64,000 nt of DNA from positions 1 to 64,000 of the forward strand of contig JAIYAX010000017.1 of NCBI GenBank assembly GCA_027488815.1. Reading direction: 5' to 3'. Origin of the DNA: Cytophagaceae bacterium. Lineage in GTDB: Bacteria; Bacteroidota; Bacteroidia; Cytophagales; JAIYAX01. Below, in pieces: positions 34,876 to 46,200 of the stretch. Position 1 is the first letter of the stretch. Each line of letters begins with the position of its first letter. The notes under the pieces were generated by a model. It was not told the origin of the DNA. It saw nothing but the letters and a program-made list of their open reading frames with translations, and made no database searches. The position numbers and the translations under genes are program-made.

Positions 34876-35520
34876 TTAATTGTTAATATAGCTTTGGCTT
34901 GTGCTTTTATATTGCGTTATTAGTAATTCACAAATTAATAAATTGGGTAACCAACTTAGCCATGCGATAACTGAGTAAGAAATTGAATTAGCTAGATCAA
35001 AGAAATAGGAACCAACGAAAACATAAAGTCTTAAGGTAATCGCAGCAAGTGTTAGAGAATAGCTTCTTAGCATCCATCTTATATGACTTTGGATGTCTCC
35101 CTTTGTTATGGCCTTGTAGGCAATCCATGTAAATATAAACCATAAGACACATTGAAAAAGAAAGCTAATTTGTACCGATATACCTCTTTGTATATAAAAG
35201 CTCATAATTAATGCTCCTGGGGCCGAAACGAATAGTATGCAGCTTATATATATTTTGCCAAGAAATTTATGTGCTTTATACCATTTGATTCTAGAATATG
35301 GATGTAATTGAAAAATGCCAATCAGCAATATTATGGAAGCAGGTAAAACATGTGAATAGTATGCTGGTAAATAGAAACCGCTTTTAATTGCCTCCTGTTT
35401 ATGTGTAAGAAATCCATAAACAGAGTTAAAATTCATATAGGTTAATGCGTTTATAGAAAGAGGAAGAGACAATAATAAAAGCACAAGGTAAAGACTGTCT
35501 CTGGATGGTTTAAATTTCAC
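34876..35520 (-). CDS. DUF2306 family membrane protein
   Basis: A 214-residue integral membrane protein with about six hydrophobic helices. The features 'WYKAHKFLGKIYISCIL' and 'HIRWMLRSYSLTLAAITLR' match the DUF2306 family of predicted membrane proteins, whose conserved His residues ('HKFLG', 'HIRWMLR') suggest metal or haem binding. Function is unknown. It lies 11 bases after the lipoprotein gene on the same strand and is likely co-transcribed with it. Confidence 0.8.
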   Translation of the reverse strand: MKFKPSRDSLYLVLLLLSLPLSINALTYMNFNSVYGFLTHKQEAIKSGFYLPAYYSHVLPASIILLIGIFQLHPYSRIKWYKAHKFLGKIYISCILFVSAPGALIMSFYIQRGISVQISFLFQCVLWFIFTWIAYKAITKGDIQSHIRWMLRSYSLTLAAITLRLYVFVGSYFFDLANSISYSVIAWLSWLPNLLICELLITQYKSTSQSYINN

Positions 35521-35531
35521 GTCAAAGCATT

Positions 35532-37346
35532 TTAAATAGCCTTATTATTTGGATGATTTGTAATTTGTTTACTTATGAATTGAATGTTATGACGATCAAT
35601 ATCACTCAACTGAGATTGCATTTCTTCTTGCGAGGAAAATTTAGGTTGATACTTTTCTTTCAAAAATGATTCAAAAAATTTCCTTCTGTCAGGATCATCT
35701 GAGAAGTTATATCCTCTAAGTGCAAGTATTTCATCTCTCATAAACAACAAAGTGTTTTTAGATAGATAGTATGTTTTTGCATAATCTTTCAGTTCCTCAT
35801 TGTAAATTTCAAATTCTCCTTTTAAATAGGTGCTGTCCAATTTAACAAACTCAGTTTGTGGGAACATTCTATCGGATTTCATCATGACAATTTCCTCTTC
35901 GTTAGTTACTGAAAAATATGTATAGTATGACAAATAATTTTCTTGAACTACATCACTATCATAATTCCAATAATCCACAGTTCTACTTACTTCAAGCATA
36001 GAACTATCAATTAGATTCAACTTTAAATTGCTTCCATTAAAATCGTCAAAAAATGAGGTTTTTGTGTTTCCAATGAAACTAATTTGATTGTATGAGTAAA
36101 ATTCTTCTCTTCCTTCTATATATCTACTTTTAATGGATGTAATAAGTAGTCGAAGATTATTGGTTACCTGTTCTACCAAAGAGCCAGTAGTTTCTTTATA
36201 CTCAATGGATCCTCCCCAGAAACTATTGGAATTTGAAATATCACCCTCTATCTCATTGAATATTTTATTTCTCACCAAATAATTAGGGGGAATAATAATT
36301 CCATTACACAGAAAATTCTCATTAGGAATTTCGCACAGAATGTAGTTTTTTGAGTTTAATTGAATATTTTTTTTAAGATAGATAAAATCACTGAGCCACT
36401 TTTCATTATCTTCTGTTGCAAACCCGGGATGGTAATTAAATTCATAATCATACCATCCATACATTGTATCTTTTTTCACTATCGCCCAAATATTGTCTTT
36501 TAAATAAGGTACAACAAAATCATATATAGTATCGATTACTAGTGTATTCGAATTTAAATTGAAATATCCTATTTTGTTATTACTTTTTACTTCGACCATA
36601 TGTTTTTCAACAAATGATAAAGTCCCAATAAGGTCAAAAGCAATTGGAATTATATTTTTTCCTGACTTGGAAATTAGACCCATTTTGGTGCCCGGTGGGA
36701 CTTTTGATGTATCTTGATTATGATTATTTAAAAAAGTGTTAACCCAAGGTCCACTAGTTACATAGTAGTAAAGATTACCTTGATCCCTTACAGCCCAGAT
36801 TACAGAATCGTAAACTTTTTCTAGGATGTTTGCATACTCATACATCTCTACACGTTCCTGTAAAGCCAATTTTCTCTCAGCTAACCACTCGTTTCTATTC
36901 TTTATCGTTAAATATGATTGATAAAAATCTTCTCCATTTATCTCAGATATTATAAAACTCTCCTCTATTGAGAATAAAGTCAAATTTAAAATAAAATTCA
37001 ATTCATCATTTTCATTTTTAGCATCCAGTTTGAATGTAACTGGAATGTCAATATAAATATGCTCACTTCTGAACAAAATTTTAGCATTTGAGAATTCAGG
37101 TATGCATTTTATGATTGGGTCATTATTTCGTAATACTTCAATAACTGATAGAATAGCTTTTTTACTTTGAGTTACACGAAAATACTTGATTACATTTTCA
37201 TCGGATGCAAAAATGTCTTTCTCAAATCTTGAAAGAAAATTTCGCACTTCTTTTTCAGCATTGTCATTTTTAACTATAGAGCACTTTGCTGTAAACAGCA
37301 TTAAAATGAATACAAGAGTCAGATTGGTTAAACGTGGGATACTCAT
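35532..37346 (-). CDS. WG-repeat-like lipoprotein of unknown function
   Basis: A 604-residue protein with a lipoprotein signal ('VFILMLFTAKCS', lipobox Cys about residue 22). The central part has two weak WG/KWG-type repeats ('KMGLISKSGKNIIPIAFD', 'KIGYFNLNSNTLVIDTIYD'). The rest is rich in aromatic and acidic residues without a recognisable domain. It is AT-rich and unlike the neighbouring aconitase in base composition. Together with the DUF2306 gene and the small exported protein it forms a set of poorly conserved envelope proteins next to the repeat region. Confidence 0.65.
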   Translation of the reverse strand: MSIPRLTNLTLVFILMLFTAKCSIVKNDNAEKEVRNFLSRFEKDIFASDENVIKYFRVTQSKKAILSVIEVLRNNDPIIKCIPEFSNAKILFRSEHIYIDIPVTFKLDAKNENDELNFILNLTLFSIEESFIISEINGEDFYQSYLTIKNRNEWLAERKLALQERVEMYEYANILEKVYDSVIWAVRDQGNLYYYVTSGPWVNTFLNNHNQDTSKVPPGTKMGLISKSGKNIIPIAFDLIGTLSFVEKHMVEVKSNNKIGYFNLNSNTLVIDTIYDFVVPYLKDNIWAIVKKDTMYGWYDYEFNYHPGFATEDNEKWLSDFIYLKKNIQLNSKNYILCEIPNENFLCNGIIIPPNYLVRNKIFNEIEGDISNSNSFWGGSIEYKETTGSLVEQVTNNLRLLITSIKSRYIEGREEFYSYNQISFIGNTKTSFFDDFNGSNLKLNLIDSSMLEVSRTVDYWNYDSDVVQENYLSYYTYFSVTNEEEIVMMKSDRMFPQTEFVKLDSTYLKGEFEIYNEELKDYAKTYYLSKNTLLFMRDEILALRGYNFSDDPDRRKFFESFLKEKYQPKFSSQEEMQSQLSDIDRHNIQFISKQITNHPNNKAI

Positions 37347-37379
37347 TTATTTAGTTTTATTTGTTGATTGAAATTTATA

Positions 37380-37412
37380 ATCCCCCTGCCGTTTTCTTTC
37401 GACAGGGGGTTA
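37380..37412 (-). terminator. Terminator of the aconitase gene
   Basis: CCCCCTGCCG and CGACAGGGGG form a stable stem about 10 bases past the aconitase stop on the minus strand, followed by an AT-rich stretch. It separates the aconitase gene from the downstream lipoprotein gene. Confidence 0.7.
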
Positions 37413-37421
37413 CTCTCTACC

Positions 37422-39689
37422 TCACTTCCCCACCGATCTCCTAATAATATTCAAAGCCCCACCTGCTTTGAACCACTCGATCTGCTGGGCATTGTAGCTG
37501 TGGTTTACGGTGATCTCGTCCTTGCTGCCGTTGGCATGGTGTAGCACCAGCGTCAAGGGCTTACCTGGCGCAAAGCCGGTCAGGCTAAGGATGTCAATGG
37601 TATCGTCTTCCTGCACCTTGTCGTAGTCGGCCTTGTTGGCAAAGGTGAGCGCCAGCATGCCCTGCTTCTTCAGGTTGGTCTCATGGATACGGGCAAAGCT
37701 TTTCACCAAAATGGCCCTCACACCCAGGTGGCGTGGCTCCATAGCCGCATGCTCACGGCTGCTGCCTTCTCCGTAGTTTTCATCACCAACTACAATAGTG
37801 CCGATGCTCTTGGCTTTGTATTGGCGTTGCACCACAGGCACTCCTTCGTAGGCTCCCGTGAGTTGGTTCTTCACGTTGTCGGTCTTTTCATTGAAGGCGT
37901 TCAGCGCACCGATCAGCATGTTGTTGGAGATGTTGTCCAGGTGGCCCCTGTACTTCAGCCAGGGCCCTGCCATGGAGATATGGTCGGTCGTACACTTACC
38001 CTTCGCTTTGATCAGCAGCCTCAGTCCTTTGATATCGGTGCCTTCCCATGCGGCAAAAGGCTCAAGCAATTGCAGGCGGTCGCTGGTAGGGGATACCTTC
38101 ACTTCTACTTTTGATCCATCCGCTGCGGGGGCCTGGTAGCCGGCATCTTCTACGGCAAAGCCTTTGATCGGCAGCTCTATGCCCTGAGGCTCGTCCAGCT
38201 TTACTTTTTCTCCCTGGGCATTGGTGAGGTAGTCGGTCACCGGGTTAAAGGTGAGGTCACCAGCAATGGCCAAAGCGGTCACGATCTCCGGAGAGGCTAC
38301 AAAGGCATGGGTGTTGGGGTTGCCATCGTTACGCTTGGAGAAGTTACGGTTAAAGGAGGTGATGATGCTGTTTTTGCGGTTGGGATCGGTGGTATGTCTG
38401 GCCCACTGACCAATACAAGGCCCGCAGGCATTGGCCAGTACCACGCCACCCATCTGGTCGAACGTGTTGAGGTAGCCGTCACGCTCCACGGTGAAGCGCA
38501 CCATTTCTGATCCTGGCGTAATGGTGAACTCACTTTTGGCTTTTAGGCCTTTGTCTACCGCCTGCTTGGCAAGAGAGGCTGCACGGCTGATGTCTTCGTA
38601 GCTGGAGTTGGTGCAGGATCCGATCAAGCCTACCTCAAGGGTGGCTGGCCAGTTGTTTTCCTTCACGGCAGCAGCAAACTTGCTGAGTGGCCATGCCAGA
38701 TCCGGGGTGAAAGGTCCGTTGATATGCGGCTCCAGCTCGCTCAGGTTGATTTCGATCACCTGATCGAAGTATTTCTCCGGGTTGGCATAGACCTCAGGGT
38801 CGCCGGTAAGGTGCGCTGCCACGGCATTGGCAAGGTCAGCTACTTCAGGTCTTGAAGTGCCACGCAGGTAGCTGGCCATTTTCTCATCATAGCCAAAAAT
38901 AGAGGTGGTCGCTCCGATCTCAGCACCCATGTTGCAGATGGTGCCTTTGCCGGTGCAGGAAAGGGAGTTGGCTCCTTCTCCGAAATATTCCAGGATGGCA
39001 TCGGTACCACCTTTTACGGTAAGGATACCCGCCACTTTGAGGATCACATCTTTGGCGGAGGTCCAGCCGCTGAGTTTGCCGGTCAGCTTTACACCAATCA
39101 GTTTAGGGAACTTCAGCTCCCAGGCCAGTCCGGCCATCACATCGCAGGCATCCGCACCACCTACTCCGATGGCGACCATGCCCAAGCCGCCTGCATTTAC
39201 CGTATGGCTGTCCGTGCCGATCATCATACCTCCGGGGAAGGCGTAGTTTTCCAGGATCACCTGGTGGATGATCCCAGCACCTGGCTTCCAGAAGCCGATG
39301 CCATATTTATTGGACACTGAGGCCAGGAAATCAAACACTTCTTCATTTTTATTAAGCGCCGTTTTCAGGTCGGCCACAGCGCCGTCCTTGGCCTGAATCA
39401 GGTGGTCGCAATGGACAGTAGAGGGCACAGCAACCTGAGGTCTGCCAGCCTGCATGAACTGAAGGAGCGCCATTTGGGCCGTTGCATCCTGCATCGCAAC
39501 ACGGTCAGGGGCGAAGTCCACATAGGATTGGCCACGCTCATAGGCTTCAGTGGCGGGATTGTCCCACAAATGGGAGTATAAAATCTTTTCTGTAAGGGTC
39601 AGAGGGCGGCCTACGACGTTACGGGCTGCGGCGATTTTGCCGGGCAACTCAGCGTAGACTTTTTTAATCATGTCTAAATCAAATACCAT
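37422..39689 (-). CDS. acn: Aconitate hydratase
   Basis: A 755-residue aconitase of the mitochondrial-type branch, converting citrate to isocitrate in the TCA cycle. The 4Fe-4S cluster Cys ligands lie in '[13 protein letters not shown]' and '[11 protein letters not shown]'. '[15 protein letters not shown]' and the swivel-domain '[12 protein letters not shown]' are also present. Length and start ('[18 protein letters not shown]') match the family. The gene is noticeably more GC-rich than its left neighbours, as expected for a highly expressed core gene. A TTG-N18-TATTTTTG promoter lies upstream. Confidence 0.96.
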   Translation of the reverse strand: MVFDLDMIKKVYAELPGKIAAARNVVGRPLTLTEKILYSHLWDNPATEAYERGQSYVDFAPDRVAMQDATAQMALLQFMQAGRPQVAVPSTVHCDHLIQAKDGAVADLKTALNKNEEVFDFLASVSNKYGIGFWKPGAGIIHQVILENYAFPGGMMIGTDSHTVNAGGLGMVAIGVGGADACDVMAGLAWELKFPKLIGVKLTGKLSGWTSAKDVILKVAGILTVKGGTDAILEYFGEGANSLSCTGKGTICNMGAEIGATTSIFGYDEKMASYLRGTSRPEVADLANAVAAHLTGDPEVYANPEKYFDQVIEINLSELEPHINGPFTPDLAWPLSKFAAAVKENNWPATLEVGLIGSCTNSSYEDISRAASLAKQAVDKGLKAKSEFTITPGSEMVRFTVERDGYLNTFDQMGGVVLANACGPCIGQWARHTTDPNRKNSIITSFNRNFSKRNDGNPNTHAFVASPEIVTALAIAGDLTFNPVTDYLTNAQGEKVKLDEPQGIELPIKGFAVEDAGYQAPAADGSKVEVKVSPTSDRLQLLEPFAAWEGTDIKGLRLLIKAKGKCTTDHISMAGPWLKYRGHLDNISNNMLIGALNAFNEKTDNVKNQLTGAYEGVPVVQRQYKAKSIGTIVVGDENYGEGSSREHAAMEPRHLGVRAILVKSFARIHETNLKKQGMLALTFANKADYDKVQEDDTIDILSLTGFAPGKPLTLVLHHANGSKDEITVNHSYNAQQIEWFKAGGALNIIRRSVGK

Positions 39690-39726
39690 AGCTGGACTGG
39701 ATTGAATGTAAGGGTTTATGTCAGGT

Positions 39727-39755
39727 CAAAAATACGAATTACTGCCAAACGGCAA
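39727..39755 (-). promoter_or_regulatory. Likely promoter of the aconitase gene
   Basis: On the minus strand TTG (complement of 39753-39755) is followed after 18 bases by TATTTTTG (39727-39734). This fits the Bacteroidota -33/-7 spacing and lies about 40 bases upstream of the start codon. Confidence 0.55.
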
Positions 39756-39913
39756 GGCCGTTCTGATAAACAGCTTAAGACGGGTGCAGGCGCTGACCAA
39801 ATAGACCGGATTTATTACATGGGTGAGATAAGCCCATCAATCTACCCATAGGGGCAAAAGGGAGCATATATCATTGTATGTGAATATATCAAGATGAGTG
39901 AAGCCCTTGAAAG

Positions 39914-40228
39914 ATGAACAACAGAAGTCATAATATGCTGAATAACAACACGTTGAACGAGTTTAATTATTCCTCCGTTTCAGCAGCAGGAAACGTAAAA
40001 GCCCAGAGCTCTGATCGCAAAGCCTTGCTTTTGGCTTTTTCTTCTGCCTGCCACAAGCTGCAAACTTTTCCGTTTGGGATGTTTTTTGGCGAAAAAGGAC
40101 TGGTATTGCCACATCCTTACAAGGGGCTGAAGCATGAACCCGGTGCTAATCCTACACCTGCCCTAAGCAGATCCCTGAGCACAAACAAAATGTCTCACGT
40201 ATTGAACACCACAGACCTGAACAGCTAA
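39914..40228 (+). CDS. Doubtful 104-residue open frame ahead of the giant adhesin
   Basis: A frame from ATG 39914 to TAA 40228, ending 17 bases before the giant gene. The translation ('MNNRSHNMLNNNTLNEFNYS' onward) has no domain, signal peptide or helix pattern. It is the only open frame in the leader of the giant gene, so it could be a regulatory upstream ORF, but it may equally be non-coding 5' leader. The rest of the gap 39690-40245 holds the acn promoter and no other clear element. Confidence 0.25.
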   Translation: MNNRSHNMLNNNTLNEFNYSSVSAAGNVKAQSSDRKALLLAFSSACHKLQTFPFGMFFGEKGLVLPHPYKGLKHEPGANPTPALSRSLSTNKMSHVLNTTDLNS

Positions 40229-40245
40229 ACTTTTTGCAAGAAGAT

Positions 40246-43200
40246 ATGATCATTTCACACCTTATAGAGAACACAAAGAGAGCGCAGCCTGTAACGAGGG
40301 TCTTGATGATGATCCTGGGCCTGTTTTTCTCCTTGGTATTTTTTCAGACGGAGGCCAAAGCCCAATGCGCAGGTATTGACTCGGTGAGGTTTACCAATGT
40401 AACCTGTTTCGGTACTGCTACTGGAACGGTGACCGTATATGCCAGCACGGGTACGCCACCTTACACTTATTTGTTGCAGCGACTCACCGGTACAGGTTTT
40501 GTTTTGGCAGGAACCAGTTTTGGAAACCCAAGTACTACCCACACCTTCACAGGATTGGTTGCCGGAAACAATTACTTTGTCACCGTTGCCGATGATGATC
40601 CGGGATGTTCTGCCGTCATTTCTGCGTTTTTCAATATCACCCAACCACCTAATCTTGTTTTAACGCTCAGCAGTCGCATCAATGTGAATGGCTGCTTTGG
40701 GGATAGTACCGGTTCCATTACCGTTACAGCTACCGGAGGCACAGCACCTTATCAGTACAGCATCAACGGAGGAGCTTTTGGGCCCTCCAACACGTTCAGC
40801 AACCTGGCCGCAGGCAGTTACACCCTTACGGTGAGAGATCAGAACAACTGTACCCGCAATCTGCCGGTAAACATCACGCAGCCGACAGCAGTAAACCTGA
40901 GCATCAGTGCTCAAAGCAACATCTCCTGTTTCAACGCAGCAACAGGATCTTTTTCGGTAAGTACCACAGGCGGTGCTTTGCCTTATGCTTATTCGTTGAA
41001 TGGAGCGGCATTTGCTCCAACCTCAACTTTTAACAACCTCGCAGCGGGTAATTACACCGTCATTGTCAGGGACAGTGCAGGCTGCCGTGACACCGTAATG
41101 GCCACCATCACCCAGCCCCTGAGTGGAGTGACCCTTTCGCTAGACTCCACCCGGAACATCAGTTGCAATGGCGCTGCTGACGGTCGTCTGATCCTAAGTG
41201 CAAGCAATGGCGCTGTACCCTATCAATTTTCACTGAACGGTGGCGCTTTTGGTCCATCAGGAAGCTTTACTGGGCTGGCTCCAGGTACTTACACCATCAT
41301 TGTCAGGGACAATGGCAACTGTACAGATACGCTTCAAGCTACCCTAAGTCAACCGCCGGTACTAGACCTCAGCACAACTTCTGTGGTAGATAATCTTTGT
41401 TTTGGTGACAATTCAGGGGCGATCAATCTGGCGGCTACGGGTGGAACACCTGCCTACACTTATGCCCTGAATGCAGGAGCATTTGGGCCCGGAAACTCAT
41501 TTACTGCACTAGGCAGCGGTAGTTATGTGGCCAGAGTGCGAGATGCCAATGGATGTACAGATACTTTGGTGGTGAACATCAATCCCCCTGCGGATCTGCA
41601 AGTCATCACAGGGGCAGTGGTGAATGTGGCCTGTTTTGGACAAAACTCAGGCTCCTTCAGTGTGACAGGTTTAGGAGGAACAGCACCTTATCAATTTGCA
41701 TTCCAGAGCGGAGCATTTAGTGCAACCAATTCATTTAGCGGCTTGGCAGCAGGCTCTTACAGGATCAGGATAAGAGATTCAAATCTTTGCCAGGATAGCA
41801 TTTTTGTGAACATTACCCAGCCGGCATCAGCATTGGACATTTCAGTAAGCACTCAGGTTAATCCCAATTGCTTTGGAGCCAACAATGGAAGCATTCAGGT
41901 CAATGCAAGTGGTGGAACTGCACCTTATCAGTTCAGCATCAATGGAGGAGCTTTTGCAGCAGGCGGGAATTTTACAGGCTTGATAGCCGGAAACTATCTG
42001 ATCAGAACCCGTGATGCCAACAACTGTACCGACAGTGTGAGCGTAACCCTAAGCCAACCAACTTTGCTGGACATCAGCATCAGCTCACAGACCAATGTGG
42101 CCTGTTTTGGAGAGAGCAATGGGTCGGTGCAGCTTTCCGGCACCGGTGGCACAGCAGCTTATTCTTTTGCATTGAATGCCGGCCCGTTTCAAGCGAGCGG
42201 CAGTTTCACCGGACTTGCTGCCGGAAGCTACACAGCACGCATTCAGGATGTCAACGGATGTGCCGACACCCTTGTATTTAGCATCACCGCTCCACCCGCT
42301 CTTAATCTTGCCTCCGGCCCGGTAACACAAGTGGCCTGCTTTGGTTCTGCTACAGGAGCTTTTTCTGTGGTTGCAAGCGGGGGGCAAAGTCCTTATAGTT
42401 ATTCCATCAACGGCTCTCCGTTTGGCCCGACATTAAGTTTTACTAGCCTGACGGCCGGTTTATATAACGTAATTGTCAGAGATGCGAACTTGTGCAGTGA
42501 CACCGTGAGCGTGAACATCACCCAACCCGCCTCAGCCCTGGACATCAGCATTAGCAGCCAGACCAATGTGAGTTGTTTTGGTTCAGGCACCGGCAGCCTA
42601 AGCGTTTCCGGTAGCGGGGGTACAGCACCCTATCAGTACTCCATCAATGGGGGAGCATTCTCTGCCATAACAGTTTACAATGGATTGGCTGCTGGTTCCT
42701 ATACCTTGAGGGTAAGAGACGCTAACCTTTGTCTGGACAGTGTCATCGCTACCATTACCCAGCCTGCCACTGCGCTTGACATAGCCATCACTACACAATC
42801 AAACCTCACGTGCAATGGTGCAGGAAACGGTTCCATTACGGCAAATGCCTCCGGAGGTGTGGGGCCCTATACCTATTCGCTGAACGGGGGAGCTTTTCAG
42901 CCTACGGGAGTATTTAACTCATTGTCAGCAGGTACGTTTCAGCTTATTGCCAGAGATGCAAACGGTTGCCAGGATACAGTTATGGCCATCATTACCCAGC
43001 CTGCAGTGTTGGACCTAAGCCTCAGTAGCCAGATCAATAACCTATGCTTTGGTGAAAGCAACGGATCGATAACCTTAGCAGCTACAGGAGGCACAGGTCC
43101 TTATCAATATGCTTTGGGAGGCTCCGGTTTTGGAGCATCGGCGGGTTTCACAGGCCTTGCAGCAGGAAGCTACATGGCCAGAGTCAGGGATGCCCAACTT

Positions 43201-46200
43201 TGCACGGATTCGTTATTGGTCACCATCACTCAGCCCTCAGACCTGAATGTCACTGCCGGTACGATTACTCCGGTTTCATGTTTTGGTTCGGCAACCGGTG
43301 CCTTTACAGTGTCAGGTTCAGGAGGAACAAGCCCCTATCAGTTCAGCTTCAATGGTGGTGCATTTGCTTCCTTTACCAGCTTCAGTGGATTAGTTGCCGG
43401 TAACTACCGAGTGGTGATCAGAGATGCAAACAATTGCCGTGATTCAGTACAGGTGACCATCAGCCAGCCGGCTTCTGCACTGGACATCAGCCTGAGCAGT
43501 CAGACAAACCCAAGTTGTAATGGTTCTACTAATGGTAGTCTGAGCGTTGCAGGATCAGGAGGAACATCCCCTTATCTCTTTAGCCTGAACGGGGGCACTT
43601 TTATTGCCTCAGGAAATTTCACCGGTCTTTCAGCCGGAAACTACAGCATCGTTGTACGGGATGCGAACAATTGCACCGATACTGTTCAAGCGGTGTTAAG
43701 TCAGCCGGCTGCGATAGATGTGCAGGTGTTGAGCCAGACCAATAACCTTTGCTTCAATGACAACACTGGCAGCATCACCTTAACAGCATCTGGTGGGACA
43801 TTGCCCTACACCTTTGCTCTTAACTCCGGAGCCTTTGGGCCATCAGTGGTATTCAATTCTCTAACTTCAGGAAGCTATATCGGAAGAGTACAAGACACCA
43901 ACGGATGCAGGGACTCCATCAGCATCACTCTGACGGCTCCTCCGGCAATTGTGGCAAGTATTGGTTCGCAAACCAATGTAGCCTGTTTTGGGGAGGCAGG
44001 AGGAACTCTTACTGTAAGTGCTACAGGAGGCCAGGCGCCTTACAGCTACAGCCTAAATGGAGCAGCCTTTTCAGGAACATCCGCTTTTAGCAGCCTGAGT
44101 GCCGGGCTTTATCAGGTTATCGTGAGAGATGCCAATAACTGTACCGACACTGTTTCTGCCACAATCACTCAGCCGGCCTCTGCTGTAAGTCTGAGCCTTA
44201 CAAGTAAAACAGATGTTGCCTGCTTTGGTCAAAACACTGGATCCATCAATGTAAACGCAACAGGAGGAGTTTCTCCCTACTCTTTCTCTATAAACGGTGC
44301 CGCATTCCAGCCTTTAAGTGTTTTTAGTTCATTGACTTCAGGTACCTATTCCATCGTGGTAAGAGATGCAAACGCTTGTAGAGATACCCTTGAAGTCATC
44401 ATTTTACAACCTTCTACGCCCCTGGCCATTAGTCTGGTTTCTCAGACACAGGTGCTTTGTTTTGGGGATAGTACCGGAACCTTTACTGTTGCAGCTGCCG
44501 GGGGAACAGCCCCTTACCAGTTTAGTGTCAACGGTGGAGCTTTTTCGTCCGTTACGACCTATACCAACAGACCTGCCGGGAATTACAGTGTAGTACTTCG
44601 AGATGCCAATGGGTGTACTGACACATTAGATATCAACATCACCCAGCCTGGTCTGGCTTTGAATATTTCCATTGGTACTCAGGTAAATGTGACCTGTTCC
44701 GGAGGAAATTCAGGGTTGTTAAACCTTAGTGGAAGCGGAGGTACTGCGCCTTATCAATTTAGCATCAATGGAGGCACCTTTCAGAGCTCAGGTACCTTTG
44801 CCGGCTTGAGTGCCGGGACCTACAATTTAGCTATCCGTGATGCAAACAACTGTATTTCAGGAGCCACGGCCATCATCACTGAGCCATCAGCACTTAATCT
44901 TTCCATCGCTTCACAGGTTAATGTAGCTTGTTTTGGGGCCTCTACCGGTAGTATCAATGCAAGTGCATCGGGCGGTACTGCACCTTATCAATACTCATTC
45001 AATGGCTCTGCTTTCGGAGCCTCATCCAGTTTCACAGGGCTTTCGGCGGGAACCTACAACCTGGTGCTCAGAGATGCTAATAACTGCCAGGTTAGCCAAA
45101 CGGTCAACATTACCCAACCGGCAAGTGCTTTGAGTTTGTCAGTTGCTTCACAGACCAACGTGCTCTGCAATGGAGCCTCCACCGGAGCCGTGACACTTTC
45201 TGCACTTGGCGGAACAGCACCTTATACTTATTCCATTGATGGGGTCAATTTTGTGCCCGGGGCGACATTCACTGCATTATCATTTGGAGCCTATACGTTC
45301 AGAGTACGAGATGCAAACAATTGCCTGAGCACGGTCAATGTCAATATTTCTCAGCCGGCTTCAGCAGTGACTTTTAATGCCATTGGTATTAACCCAAGCA
45401 GCTGTACTTCATCTGACGGGCAAATCGTGATCAGCGGTACAACCGGAGGAACAGCTCCTTACAGCTACAGCATTGACGGAACCTCCTTTGGGCCGGTGAG
45501 TACTTTTACCGGACTGGGGAACGGAACCTATTTCGTGTTTGTACGAGATGCCAATAACTGTACGGTTAACACAACAGTAAGCATTTCCAGCCCCGGCACT
45601 TTATCGGCTTTGGCCACAGCAGACTCAGTAGATTGCTTTGGCGGTAATGATGGATCCATCAGCCTCAGCGGACTATCCGGAGGCAATGGCAACTACAGTT
45701 TTTCACTCAATGGCGGGCCTTTCCAAACCAGTGCAGTGTTTGCCGGACTTACATCAGGCCTTTACACGGTAGCCGTCAGAGACAACCCTGTATCCTGTAC
45801 CATTAACCTGAATGTGCAGGTAAATCAGCCTCTTGATTTGACGATCGCTCTGGTTTCACAAACGAATAACACCTGTCGTGGTGGTCAGGAGGGGGTTATT
45901 CAGGTGAATGGAAATGGTGGCACAAGTCCATACAGCTATTCCATCAATGGCTCTTCGTTTTCCACATCTTCCATGTTTGACAGCCTTCCGGCGGGTAACT
46001 ATGTGATTCGTATCAGAGACAGCAGAGCTTGCGTGGATAGCCTGGCGGTGAGCATTTCTCAGCCTGCTAGTGGAGTTTCTTTGGCGGTCAGTTCAGTGCA
46101 GCAATTGAGCTGCCAGGGTGATAGCACAGGAGCGATCACAGTAGCCGCCTCAGGTGGAACATCGCCTTATTCTTTTTCGATCAACGGAGGTCCTTTTGCC

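Noticed and set aside
37683-38114. 143-residue frame opposite aconitase
   Set aside because: Antisense shadow of a GC-rich, strongly conserved gene.
40255-40644. 129-residue frame opposite the start of the giant adhesin
   Set aside because: Antisense shadow of the signal peptide and first SprB repeats; no domain of its own.
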